From contig CAYGPG010000030.1 in assembly GCA_964351905.1 (NCBI GenBank), positions 1-19,368 on the forward strand: a stretch of DNA of 19,368 nt, in the 5' to 3' direction. Positions within the stretch are counted from its first letter, which is position 1. Every line of letters begins with the position of its first letter. Shown in pieces: positions 7,953 to 15,731 of this stretch. The notes under the pieces were generated by a model. That model saw only the letters and a program-made list of their open reading frames with translations, ran no database searches and was not told the DNA's origin. The position numbers were made by a program, and so were the translations under genes. The DNA comes from GCA-2708415 sp964351905 (lineage in GTDB: Bacteria > Pseudomonadota > Alphaproteobacteria > Micavibrionales > Micavibrionaceae).

Positions 7953-8048
7953 GAAACAGGGTTAAATAGTGCTATAAATCTAGCAATCCTGCGGCTTAAA
8001 GACAAGCAAACGCTGTGTTTTTACCCACATTTTTTCACCACAAAAAAC

Positions 8049-8139
8049 CGTCATCCCCGCCTATGAGCGGGGATCTATATAATCTTAATTATAGGGATCC
8101 CCTTACAATTTTTGTGTACCAAAAATTCAGGGGATGACG
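8049..8139. repeat. 91-bp palindromic element with three nested stems
   Basis: The outer stem is a perfect 10-bp inverted repeat, CGTCATCCCC (8049-8058) and GGGGATGACG (8130-8139). Inside are two further hairpins: GGGGATC/GATCCCC (8069-8075/8096-8102), extended inward by TATAAT/ATTATA (78-83/88-93 of the 8000s), and AATTTTTG/CAAAAATT (8107-8114/8120-8127) with a 5-nt loop. An alternative hairpin CCCCGC/GCGGGG (8055-8060/8067-8072) competes with the outer stem. It lies between the DUF2059 stop and gyrA, so it would be transcribed if the genes are co-transcribed. It looks like a REP-type or miniature mobile repeat. Confidence 0.75.
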
Positions 8140-8156
8140 AGCGATAGAATAGGAGT

Positions 8157-8660
8157 TTATTGAGGCGTGCCGAGCTTGGTATCAAGGATGGCTTTATCGA
8201 TCATTTTGACCAAAAGTGGCTCCATCGCACGCTCATAATCTGCAGTTTTATGAGATACAGAACGTCCCTCTTTTGAACCATAAAAATCGATCATGGCTTC
8301 AAGCTCTTTTGATGTAAAAATCTCTGACATTGCTTCGACAGATGCCTCTTCCAGCGCATCAAATTTTATGGCTTGGCGCATGGCCGCTTTAAACCGTAAA
8401 CGCTGCGGTGCTTCAATTTGTTGAGACAATCGCTCCAACGCTGATTCAATTTTAACACGGATCGGCCAGATTTCATGCATTTTTCGCGAAAGCTCAAGAC
8501 GTTCATCATAATCGTCTTCATTCCCTACTTCTTTAATAGGACTTTGATCTGTTTGTTCCTCAACCACAATCTCATCAGTCGTCGCCTCTTGGTCTTGCGC
8601 GTAGGCAGGAAAAGCTAGCAACGTTAAAGACAGTAAAAAAGCGCTAAGAATTTTAATCAT
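8157..8660 (-). CDS. Secreted DUF2059 domain protein
   Basis: 167 aa with a clear signal peptide (MIKILSAFLLSLTLLAFPAYA, cut before QDQ, about residue 21), so probably periplasmic. An acidic, disordered-looking stretch (22-50) leads into an alpha-helical region containing FTSKELEAMIDFYGSKEGR (about 115-133), which matches the helix-turn pattern of DUF2059 proteins ('F...EL..hi.FY.S..G'). The family's function is not established. SD AGGA lies about ten bases before the ATG. It begins 51 bp after the ssb stop on the same strand and is probably co-transcribed with ssb. Its stop is followed by the palindromic element at 8049-8139. Confidence 0.75.
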   Translation of the reverse strand: MIKILSAFLLSLTLLAFPAYAQDQEATTDEIVVEEQTDQSPIKEVGNEDDYDERLELSRKMHEIWPIRVKIESALERLSQQIEAPQRLRFKAAMRQAIKFDALEEASVEAMSEIFTSKELEAMIDFYGSKEGRSVSHKTADYERAMEPLLVKMIDKAILDTKLGTPQ

Positions 8661-8711
8661 AAATATAGTTTATCCTGTTTGAAAGAGATTGAGCAAACTT
8701 TGCGCTATTCA

Positions 8712-9194
8712 TCAAAATGGAATTTCATCTTCCAATTCGTCAACAGGCGCAGGAGAATTATTGTTTTGCGCAAATCCTTGGTTAGACGATTGACCATAAT
8801 CGCCTCCTTGGGACGAGCCATAATCACCAGAACCACCGCCAGCATTACGTGAATCAAGCATTGTCAGCTCCCCACGGTAAGGGCGAAGCACAACTTCGGT
8901 TGTATATTTTTTTTGGCCATCTTGTTCCCAAGAGCGTGTTTCTAATTGGCCTTCGATATAAAGTTTCGATCCTTTTTTCAGATAGTTTTCGCAAACATTT
9001 ACAAGCCCTTGGTTAAACACAACAACACGGTGCCACTGCGTATTTTCTTTACGCTCACCCGTTGCTTTGTCTTTCCAGCTTTCTGATGTTGCGATAGATA
9101 AATTGACCACTTTGTCGCCGCTTTGCATTGTACGAACGTCAGGATCATTTCCTAAATTTCCAACTAGAATTACTTTATTTACACTACCAGCCAT
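8712..9194 (-). CDS. ssb: Single-stranded DNA-binding protein
   Basis: 160 aa. It coats single-stranded DNA during replication, repair and recombination and recruits partner proteins. The OB-fold occupies about 1-110, beginning MAGSVNKVILVGNLGNDPDV with the family features WHRVV and YIEGQLETRSW. A Gly/Ser/Gln/Asn-rich linker follows, then the acidic tip DELEDEIPF, the conserved C-terminal docking peptide. A strong SD (AGAGGA) precedes the ATG. Alphaproteobacteria usually carry ssb next to uvrA, divergently. Here a GST gene and a small plus-strand unit lie between them. Confidence 0.96.
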   Translation of the reverse strand: MAGSVNKVILVGNLGNDPDVRTMQSGDKVVNLSIATSESWKDKATGERKENTQWHRVVVFNQGLVNVCENYLKKGSKLYIEGQLETRSWEQDGQKKYTTEVVLRPYRGELTMLDSRNAGGGSGDYGSSQGGDYGQSSNQGFAQNNNSPAPVDELEDEIPF

Positions 9195-9302
9195 GCTTTC
9201 CTCTTAAATCAGTGAATTATTTGAATGCCCTTACTATACAACCTAAGCATCGTTTTAAAAGCCCCTTCGCCTTTTTTGCACACAATATTAATTCAGTTTT
9301 TA

Positions 9303-9332
9303 TTGACGAGATGAAAGAGCGTCCTGTAATAT
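9303..9332 (+). promoter_or_regulatory. Sigma-70-like promoter of the 22-codon unit
   Basis: TTGACG (9303-9308), 18-bp spacer, TAATAT (9327-9332); five of six bases match consensus in each box. It points right, to the SD and small ORF at 9370, and is divergent from ssb. Confidence 0.5.
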
Positions 9333-9369
9333 TATTATATTGTATTAACAACAGAAAGGAGGCGATCAA

Positions 9370-9438
9370 ATGAATGATCCAGAACAGAATTTTAAGACCA
9401 CACTACTTACATCCAACAAAAGAGGTGTTGGCATTTAA
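9370..9438 (+). CDS. Small ORF, 22 aa, possible leader peptide or small-RNA-encoded peptide
   Basis: The ORF reads MNDPEQNFKTTLLTSNKRGV followed by GI and TAA. It is hydrophilic and unrecognised. It has a near-perfect SD (AAAGGAGG at 9355-9362) seven bases before the ATG, a good promoter at 9303-9332 and a strong terminator at 9495-9529, giving a self-contained transcript of roughly 190 nt. Just after the stop, CCTCCT (9440-9445) is complementary to AGGAGG of its own SD (9357-9362), so the transcript could fold to hide its ribosome site. No gene follows on this strand before the terminator, so it is not a leader for a downstream operon. It may equally be a small RNA with incidental coding. 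Confidence 0.45.
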   Translation: MNDPEQNFKTTLLTSNKRGVGI

Positions 9439-9494
9439 CCCTCCTAATATGTTGGGACGGTCTTAGAATCGTCTAATGATCATATTATCTACGG

Positions 9495-9529
9495 AAAACC
9501 CCGCTTAGCAAATGCCGCTACGGGGTTTT
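9495..9529. terminator. Strong bidirectional intrinsic terminator
   Basis: AAAACCCCG (9495-9503) and CGGGGTTTT (9521-9529) form a 9-bp stem, with TAGC/GCTA able to pair inside the loop. T runs on both strands let it end the small plus-strand unit and the minus-strand GST gene, whose stop is at 9555. Confidence 0.85.
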
Positions 9530-9554
9530 CTTGTATTTAGGAAGCTGTATTTGC

Positions 9555-10184
9555 TTAAGCTGCTACTTTATATTCCACGCTTTCATTGGCTAAAACAGTT
9601 TGGAAAGATTTGGTCGCGCTCACTGCGTCAATCAAGGCCTGTGTTTTTGCGCCAAATGTTGGCAAATGCGGGATAAACTGCCAATTGGCAACAACAGCAG
9701 TGTAAATATCGCCAGCGGTTATATCATCACCCGCCAAGAATTTAGTACCTTCACGCTCTAGCTGCGCTTCTATTTCATCCCATTGCGCCTGAACATTATC
9801 ACACGCCTTAGTAATGATGTCTTTATCGCCACCATTTTTCATGGTGAACATAGCCTTACTGTAGGCGCCATGAAGCCCGGAATTAGCAAACATGAGCCAT
9901 AACATTGCTTTCGCACGCTCATAATCGCCCTTACCGTCATTTAAAAGCTTACCGTCATGCTTATCATTCAAATAGATCATGATGGCCGCATTTTCAGAAA
10001 GATTACCATCTGGCGTTTCAATCGCGCCGACTTGCCCGCGGGGATTTATCTTTAGAAATTCAGGAGATTTATGATCGTTTTGGGAGGCCTCCAAACGATT
10101 GGTCTCATAATCTAGTCCTAATTCTTCCATCATGACATGAACAGCCATGGAGCAAGCGCCTTGAATAAAGTGCAGTTTATACAT
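9555..10184 (-). CDS. Glutathione S-transferase, beta-class-like
   Basis: 209 aa, cytosolic, the usual GST length. The N-terminal thioredoxin-like domain (1-80) has GACSMAVH with Cys11-Ser12 where beta-class bacterial GSTs keep their catalytic Cys10, then NPRGQVGAI (47-55) and LSENAAIMIYL (62-72), the glutathione gamma-glutamyl binding segment. The C-terminal helical domain has FLAGDDITAGDIYTAVV, the N-capping motif region of the GST fold. Unusually, the cis-proline that normally follows GQV is replaced by Gly53 (codon GGC), which may alter glutathione binding. An SD-like AAGGA lies about ten bases before the ATG. The gene lies between the small unit at 9370 and the divergent uvrA. The specific substrate cannot be told. 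Confidence 0.88.
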   Translation of the reverse strand: MYKLHFIQGACSMAVHVMMEELGLDYETNRLEASQNDHKSPEFLKINPRGQVGAIETPDGNLSENAAIMIYLNDKHDGKLLNDGKGDYERAKAMLWLMFANSGLHGAYSKAMFTMKNGGDKDIITKACDNVQAQWDEIEAQLEREGTKFLAGDDITAGDIYTAVVANWQFIPHLPTFGAKTQALIDAVSATKSFQTVLANESVEYKVAA

Positions 10185-10288
10185 TTGATATAATCCTTTC
10201 GGTTTTTTTGAAAATTACTATTAATAAACAATCTTTCGTACCGCAGGTTCCGTTTGTTACATAAAATAAATATGAACCTATTCTTTCC

Positions 10289-10317
10289 TTGCGCGTTAAC
10301 CCCCAAAACCATTATAA
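10289..10317 (+). promoter_or_regulatory. uvrA promoter, predicting a leaderless mRNA
   Basis: TTGCGC (10289-10294), 17-bp spacer, TTATAA (10312-10317), six bases before the ATG. There is no SD. I looked for the alphaproteobacterial LexA box (GTTC-N7-GTTC) between 10185 and 10323 and did not find one; a 6-bp inverted repeat AGGTTC/GAACCT (10245-10250/10274-10279) is present but does not have that spacing. Confidence 0.4.
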
Positions 10318-10323
10318 AACATT

Positions 10324-13245
10324 ATGCTTAAAGAGATCAGTGTCCGCGGTGCGCGGGAACATAATTTAAAAGATATCAATATTGATATGCCGCGCGATAA
10401 ATTGATCGTGGTGACGGGCCTGTCTGGCTCGGGCAAGTCCTCCTTGGCGTTTGATACCATTTATGCCGAAGGGCAACGCCGTTATGTGGAGAGCCTCTCT
10501 GCCTATGCGCGTCAATTCCTTGAAATGATGCAAAAACCTGATGTGGATAGCATTGAAGGCCTGTCCCCTGCCATTTCTATTGAACAAAAAACGACAAGCC
10601 GTAATCCGCGCTCCACCGTGGGGACGGTCACAGAAATTCATGATTACATGCGTCTTTTGTGGGCGCGTGTGGGTGTGCCTTATTCTCCTGCAACGGGCCT
10701 GCCAATTAAGTCACAAACAGTCAGTGAGATTGTAGATCAAATTATCTCCCCCCCTCAATCCCCTCCGCCCGCGGGAGGGAAGCAATCGGTAGAGCCGATT
10801 GTAGGGGGGGATGGAGCCAAGTTATATCTTCTTGCCCCCATCGTACGGGGTCGTAAAGGCGAGTATAAAAAAGAGTTCAAAGAATTACAGGCGAAAGGCT
10901 TTCAGCGCGTGAAGGTCGATGGAGAGCTTTATGAAATTGAAGACGTTCCTGCGCTCAATAAAAAATTAAAGCATGACATCGAAGTGGTCGTTGACCGTTT
11001 GGTTGTACGTGATGATATTGCGACCCGTTTGGCCGATTCTGTTGAGACGGCGTTACGCTTGGCCGACGGGCTTTGCATCGCCGAAGATGCCACCAGTGGC
11101 AAGCAAAAGATTTTCTCAGAAAAATTTGCCTGCCCTGTTTCTGGATTTACGATTTCTGAAATTGAGCCACGCTTGTTTTCTTTTAACTCCCCGCATGGCG
11201 CCTGCCCGACCTGTGATGGGTTGGGTCAAAAGATGATGATGGACCCAAATCTGATTGTGCCTGATGGATCAAAATCTATCGCCAAAGGCGCAGTTGAGCC
11301 TTGGTCAAAAGGCTTTGCGCCCTTTTATATGCAGGCGATGGAAGCCGTTGCCGCGCATTACGATTTTAAAACCAATGTCGCATGGGACAAAATGAAGCAA
11401 GAACATAAAGATAAAATTCTTTATGGATCTGGCAAAGATAATATCAAAATATCCTATAAAAGTAAAACCGACAGCACGTGGAACAGTAACAAACCGTTTG
11501 AAGGCGTTATTCCGTCCCTACAACGTCGTTTAGTTGAAAGTGAAAGCAATAGTGTGCGTGATGATATCTCACGTTATCAAACCAGTTCACCATGCGAAGT
11601 GTGTGAGGGGTATCGTTTAAAGCCCGAAGCGTTAGCGGTTAAAATTAACAAGAAACACATCTCTGAAATTTCGCAACTGTCTATTGAAGAAGCCGATGCG
11701 TGGTTTCATAAAGTTGATAAGAGCCTAACAAAACAGCAAAAACAAATTGCTGAAAAAATCTTAAAAGAAATTAATGAACGCCTGACATTTTTAATGAATG
11801 TCGGGCTGGATTATCTTTCCCTGTCACGTTCCTCTGCAACCCTATCAGGTGGTGAGAGCCAACGAATCCGTTTGGCCTCACAAATTGGATCAGGCTTAAC
11901 AGGTGTACTTTATGTTTTGGATGAGCCGTCGATCGGATTGCATCAGCGTGACAATAATCGTCTACTTGAAACATTGCGACATTTGCGCGATTTAGGCAAT
12001 ACGGTGTTGGTGGTGGAGCATGACGAAGATGCAATCTTAGCCGCTGATCATCTCATTGATATTGGCCCTGGTGCGGGCGTTCATGGCGGCAAAATTGTTG
12101 CCCAAGGCACGCCAAAAGACGTGATGAAAGCCAAGGACTCCATTACGGCAGATTATCTAACAGGCAAACGTAAAGTTGCCATCCCTGAAAAACGCCGCAA
12201 AGGCAAAAAAGGACAAAGCCTTAAACTGATCGGCGCATCGGGGAATAACTTACAAAATGTCACAGGCGAAATCCCTCTTGGCACCATGACCTGTGTGACA
12301 GGTGTGTCGGGATCTGGTAAATCAACTTTTACGATTGATACACTGTATCGTGCCGCGTCACAAAAATTGATGAAGTCGCGCGAAATGCCTTTGCCTTACA
12401 AAGAGATTAAAGGTTTAGAATTTTTAGATAAAGTGATCGACATTGATCAATCACCGATTGGACGTACGCCGCGCTCCAACCCCGCCACCTATACTGGCGC
12501 ATTCACCCCAATCCGTGAATGGTTTGCGGGTTTACCAGAAGCCAAGGCGCGCGGATATGGTCCTGGTCGTTTTTCTTTCAACGTCAAAGGCGGACGATGT
12601 GAAGCATGTTCAGGTGATGGCCTCATCAAAATTGAAATGCATTTTTTGCCTGATGTTTATGTCACTTGTGAGACGTGTAACGGCAGTCGTTATAACCGTG
12701 AAACATTAGAGATTAAATTTAAAGGCAAATCGATTGCTGATGTTTTAGGTCTTACAATCGAAGATGCCGCAGAATTTTTCAAAGCCGTGCCAAGCATCCG
12801 CGATAAAATGGAAACGCTCAAACAGGTGGGGCTTGATTATATTAAAGTTGGTCAACCCGCGAACACGTTATCAGGTGGTGAAGCGCAACGTGTAAAATTG
12901 TCTAAAGAATTATCAAAACGCTCAACAGGAAAAACTCTTTATATTTTAGATGAACCGACAACGGGTCTACATTTTGAGGACGTCCGCAAACTCCTCGAAG
13001 TGCTTGACAAGCTCGTTGACCAAGGCAATACCGTTGTCGTCATTGAGCATAATTTAGAAGTGATTAAAGTCGCTGACCACATCCTTGATATTGGCCCTGA
13101 AGGCGGCCACAAAGGCGGAAAACTTATCGCCAGCGGCACGCCCGAAGATATCGCCACCACAAAAGGAAGCTATACAGGCGAGTTTTTAAAGCCTATCTTG
13201 GATAAAGCTCAAGCCAATAAGAGTAAGACTAAAAAAGCCGCTTAA
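10324..13245 (+). CDS. uvrA: UvrABC excinuclease subunit A
   Basis: 973 aa. UvrA dimer finds bulky DNA lesions and loads UvrB in nucleotide excision repair. Two ABC modules: Walker A GLSGSGKS (32-39) and GVSGSGKS (660-667); signatures LSGGESQR (507) and LSGGEAQR (849); Walker B VLDEPSIGLH and ILDEPTTGLH. The second zinc site is complete (Cys759, 762, 782, 785). In the first the pairs are C270-P-V-S273 and C294-x-x-C297, so one cysteine is Ser, a form I associate with alphaproteobacterial UvrA. The notable feature is an extra Pro/Gly-rich stretch, about residues 142-163, encoded by a palindromic DNA element at the start of the UvrB-binding region. No SD; probably leaderless. The next gene begins 21 bp downstream. 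Confidence 0.97.
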   Translation: MLKEISVRGAREHNLKDINIDMPRDKLIVVTGLSGSGKSSLAFDTIYAEGQRRYVESLSAYARQFLEMMQKPDVDSIEGLSPAISIEQKTTSRNPRSTVGTVTEIHDYMRLLWARVGVPYSPATGLPIKSQTVSEIVDQIISPPQSPPPAGGKQSVEPIVGGDGAKLYLLAPIVRGRKGEYKKEFKELQAKGFQRVKVDGELYEIEDVPALNKKLKHDIEVVVDRLVVRDDIATRLADSVETALRLADGLCIAEDATSGKQKIFSEKFACPVSGFTISEIEPRLFSFNSPHGACPTCDGLGQKMMMDPNLIVPDGSKSIAKGAVEPWSKGFAPFYMQAMEAVAAHYDFKTNVAWDKMKQEHKDKILYGSGKDNIKISYKSKTDSTWNSNKPFEGVIPSLQRRLVESESNSVRDDISRYQTSSPCEVCEGYRLKPEALAVKINKKHISEISQLSIEEADAWFHKVDKSLTKQQKQIAEKILKEINERLTFLMNVGLDYLSLSRSSATLSGGESQRIRLASQIGSGLTGVLYVLDEPSIGLHQRDNNRLLETLRHLRDLGNTVLVVEHDEDAILAADHLIDIGPGAGVHGGKIVAQGTPKDVMKAKDSITADYLTGKRKVAIPEKRRKGKKGQSLKLIGASGNNLQNVTGEIPLGTMTCVTGVSGSGKSTFTIDTLYRAASQKLMKSREMPLPYKEIKGLEFLDKVIDIDQSPIGRTPRSNPATYTGAFTPIREWFAGLPEAKARGYGPGRFSFNVKGGRCEACSGDGLIKIEMHFLPDVYVTCETCNGSRYNRETLEIKFKGKSIADVLGLTIEDAAEFFKAVPSIRDKMETLKQVGLDYIKVGQPANTLSGGEAQRVKLSKELSKRSTGKTLYILDEPTTGLHFEDVRKLLEVLDKLVDQGNTVVVIEHNLEVIKVADHILDIGPEGGHKGGKLIASGTPEDIATTKGSYTGEFLKPILDKAQANKSKTKKAA
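10747..10811. repeat. Palindromic element inserted in frame within uvrA
   Basis: A 9-bp terminal inverted repeat, TCCCCCCCT (10747-10755) and AGGGGGGGA (10803-10811), encloses two hairpins: CCCTCC/GGAGGG (10761-10766/10774-10779) and CAATCGG/CCGATTG (10783-10789/10795-10801). It is translated as about 22 residues rich in Pro and Gly (SPPQSPPPAGGKQSVEP and a few more) without a stop or frameshift. UvrA homologues I know have only a short loop between the conserved VDQ and LYLLAPIVRGRKGEY segments, so this is extra sequence. The architecture recalls palindromic elements inserted in coding frames of Rickettsia, though it is not evidently the same family. Confidence 0.8.
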
Positions 13246-13266
13246 ATTATTCAGGATAACAATAAA

Positions 13267-13908
13267 ATGTCGCACCAACACCATGATATTGTTGTCAGCG
13301 GCCATTTTAAAGAGCCTGCCGATGCACTAATTGACGCCGCCCGCGCCGCAAAAAAGCAACATGCAGATGGCAAGCAAGTTCTTCATATAATTTTTGTAAA
13401 CTTAATCCTGCAAGATAAAAAATGGCAAGCCGTTACCAGTATTACTGCGATTGATGATATTGATGGTGACGGCAAACCTGCGATTATTTTTGGGTGGCTT
13501 CCTGCAAAATATGAAGAACATTTTGATGATTTACTACCAGAAGTTGATCATCTCAATCTGATTAATAATTATGCCGTTTGGCGTGATATTAAAACACATC
13601 TCCTTGATCTACATTTTTACCAAGCCGTCCATTTTGGTGAAATTCAACGGATGAGCGATAGCGCAGGCCAAGGGTTTTTCCAAGAAAAACGCGATAGATT
13701 AAAAATAGAAACCGCACTCGCTTTTGATTTTAACAATGCCGAAGATCAAAACCAAAAAGAAGTAAAGCAAAGAATAATTGACACTCAACATCAACGCTTC
13801 GAAACAGAAGCTAAAATTCTAGAAGTCGACCGCTCAGAAAATGAGTATGAGATATTATTACGCAACCAACGCGAAGGCAGGAAGTTCACTAATCTTGTTG
13901 TGAAATAG
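13267..13908 (+). CDS. Hypothetical protein, 213 aa, probably co-transcribed with uvrA
   Basis: I do not recognise this protein. It has no signal peptide or membrane segment, so it is probably cytosolic. The N-terminus is His-rich (MSHQHHD). Residues 1-125 look like a mixed alpha/beta domain with AIDDIDGDGKPAIIFGW, in which DIDGDGKP resembles a single FG-GAP/calcium-loop-like Asp-rich turn; one copy is not enough to assign that family. The C-terminal third (about 140-213) is highly charged and helical, with many Gln, Lys and Glu residues, possibly coiled coil. It starts 21 bp after the uvrA stop with an AGGA SD, suggesting one operon. Its stop codon directly abuts the stop of the convergent EAL gene. 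Confidence 0.75.
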   Translation: MSHQHHDIVVSGHFKEPADALIDAARAAKKQHADGKQVLHIIFVNLILQDKKWQAVTSITAIDDIDGDGKPAIIFGWLPAKYEEHFDDLLPEVDHLNLINNYAVWRDIKTHLLDLHFYQAVHFGEIQRMSDSAGQGFFQEKRDRLKIETALAFDFNNAEDQNQKEVKQRIIDTQHQRFETEAKILEVDRSENEYEILLRNQREGRKFTNLVVK

Positions 13909-15552
13909 TTATTGATCTCGCTTCTCATACTCCGCCTTTGCTTGCGGTTTGCCGAAGATCCAGCCTTGCGCTTTATCTACGCCGATGCCGATGAGGTAAT
14001 CGAGTTGTTCTTGCGTTTCCACCATTTCGGCAATGGTTGTGACACCAAGGTCTTGGCACATACGGGCAAGGTTTCTGACCATCGCTTCGTCCCGTGACGA
14101 GTTAAGCGCATCACGAATATATTTTCCATCAATTTTGACACAATCAATATCAAGCGCGTTCAGATACTGAAAGCTTGCCGCACCTGCTCCAAAATCATCA
14201 AGGCAAACTTCAAATTTACGCTCTCGCAAACGTTGAATATATTTGTTCACTTTTTCCAAATCACCGATCGCCGTGCTTTCAGTAATTTCAAAAAGTAAGT
14301 TGTCTGGACTGACTTGCGTTTCATCAAGTTCGTGGATTAATTTATCAAAAAATCGTGCGCTTTGGATGGATTGCCCCGAAATATTCACGGCAATTTTTAA
14401 TGTTGGTTCGTCGTTTACATTATTTTTAATGTAGCCAATAGCTTGTTTCAAAATCGCCATATCAACGTCCGGTGCAATACCAATATCTTCACCAAATACA
14501 ATCAACTCATAGGGAGAGTCATCTGTTGTAAAACGTACCAATGCTTCGTAATGGGCAATTTCTTCATTGGGAAGGGAAACAATGGGTTGAAAATTTAATT
14601 TAAAGGCTTGTTGCCCAACCAATGCCTTAAGCCTTGTGATCTTCGCCGCGTTTTCCTGCAAATAATGATCAAAACCAAGTGCTAAATCACTCCCTGCCGC
14701 ATCTAGCCCACCTTTTTCAATTTGGTTCATGGTATAAATAAGCGCGCGCCTTGCTTCACGCTCATTCAGGCTACTCATATCTGCTTCAACCGTTTTAGAT
14801 TTTAGCCCTAAATCTTGTTGCGTCTTGGAAGATCGTGATACCAATTCTTGAATTTTCTTTTCAATAAAGTCTTGAGAAATTTCTGTACCGTGGACAATGG
14901 CATATTTATTGTCATCAACTTGGCTGGCCGTATTGCCTTCAAAGGATTGTTCTTTCAATATAGCTTGGAAATTTTCGTTGAAATTATTTGCTTCTTCAAA
15001 GGATAAGGACTTTTTATAATCTTCAATCTTATCTGCTTCCAAAAATGTAATATCTAAGTTCTTGCCTTCTTTCTTTGCCGTTTGAAAAGCCTTCATTGCC
15101 GCGGCTTCAAATTGTTTTTCATCAAGAAGGCGCGTATCCTGATAATCCCCAACCGCAAGAAAATCAAAGAAAGATTGATTGGTGTTCAAGGTAAGGTATA
15201 TCGAAGAGCTATCGGGGATTGTCATCCCCATGATCAACGCCTGATGTGTTTTTTTAGATTGGCTATTCAGCACGTTCACAATGAGCGGGCCCAAACGCCC
15301 AGCTTTTTGAACACCTTTAATTAAGGCCCCTAAATTATCATAAGAATTTTTAGCAAAAACAGACAGCCAGCTTTTTCCCTCTAATTCTTCTGCCTCATGC
15401 CCCGTTAAGGATTGAACTTGCCCTGCCGTAAAAATTATTTTGCCCTGACGGTCGATTTCAATCAGAAAATCAGAAGAAGCAAAAGCAAACGCAATGAAGC
15501 GATCCCTTATCTCTTTTTGCTGTTTGTCTTTATCTTGATTACTAGCGACCAT
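13909..15552 (-). CDS. Cytosolic PAS - degenerate GGDEF - EAL protein (c-di-GMP phosphodiesterase candidate)
   Basis: 547 aa, no membrane segment. A PAS-like sensor domain (about 20-130) contains FASSDFLIEIDRQGKIIFTA. A GGDEF-fold remnant (about 145-225) has DDNKY (213-217) where GGDEF should be, so it should not make c-di-GMP. The EAL domain (about 305-540) looks active: E336 of EAL in YEALVRF, N390, E422 in FEITES, D452-D453 of DDFGAG, K473 in VKIDG, E509 in IAEMVET and Q529 in AQGWIFGKP. It should hydrolyse c-di-GMP to pGpG, so affecting motility or attachment. SD AGGGG six bases before the ATG. Monocistronic by context: convergent with the gene at 13267 and separated by 179 bp from the AHSA1 operon. 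Confidence 0.9.
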   Translation of the reverse strand: MVASNQDKDKQQKEIRDRFIAFAFASSDFLIEIDRQGKIIFTAGQVQSLTGHEAEELEGKSWLSVFAKNSYDNLGALIKGVQKAGRLGPLIVNVLNSQSKKTHQALIMGMTIPDSSSIYLTLNTNQSFFDFLAVGDYQDTRLLDEKQFEAAAMKAFQTAKKEGKNLDITFLEADKIEDYKKSLSFEEANNFNENFQAILKEQSFEGNTASQVDDNKYAIVHGTEISQDFIEKKIQELVSRSSKTQQDLGLKSKTVEADMSSLNEREARRALIYTMNQIEKGGLDAAGSDLALGFDHYLQENAAKITRLKALVGQQAFKLNFQPIVSLPNEEIAHYEALVRFTTDDSPYELIVFGEDIGIAPDVDMAILKQAIGYIKNNVNDEPTLKIAVNISGQSIQSARFFDKLIHELDETQVSPDNLLFEITESTAIGDLEKVNKYIQRLRERKFEVCLDDFGAGAASFQYLNALDIDCVKIDGKYIRDALNSSRDEAMVRNLARMCQDLGVTTIAEMVETQEQLDYLIGIGVDKAQGWIFGKPQAKAEYEKRDQ

Positions 15553-15731
15553 CAGAACCCCTATGATAATAATTCTAAGGCTACATTGTACAGAAAAAAA
15601 TTAAAAGGGTTTGAAATAAGTTATAGATTATTTATGAATTTATTTCTTGGTTGTGCAGTCAAACTTTGAACTAAAATTTTAGACGTTCGCAAATATCTTA
15701 ATAACACATCATTTTTATGCTTTTATTCATC

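Noticed and set aside
9128..9373. 81-codon plus-strand open frame running from inside ssb to the small unit
   Set aside because: Starts antisense to ssb, has no SD, and crosses the promoter of the 22-codon ORF; the peptide looks like noise.
10245..10279. AGGTTC/GAACCT inverted repeat upstream of uvrA as a possible SOS box
   Set aside because: Spacing and orientation do not match the alphaproteobacterial GTTC-N7-GTTC LexA site.
15214..15229. Hairpin GGGGAT/ATCCCC inside the EAL gene, resembling the CATCCCC arms of the element at 8049
   Set aside because: Only 6 bp, no outer stem, and within normal coding sequence.
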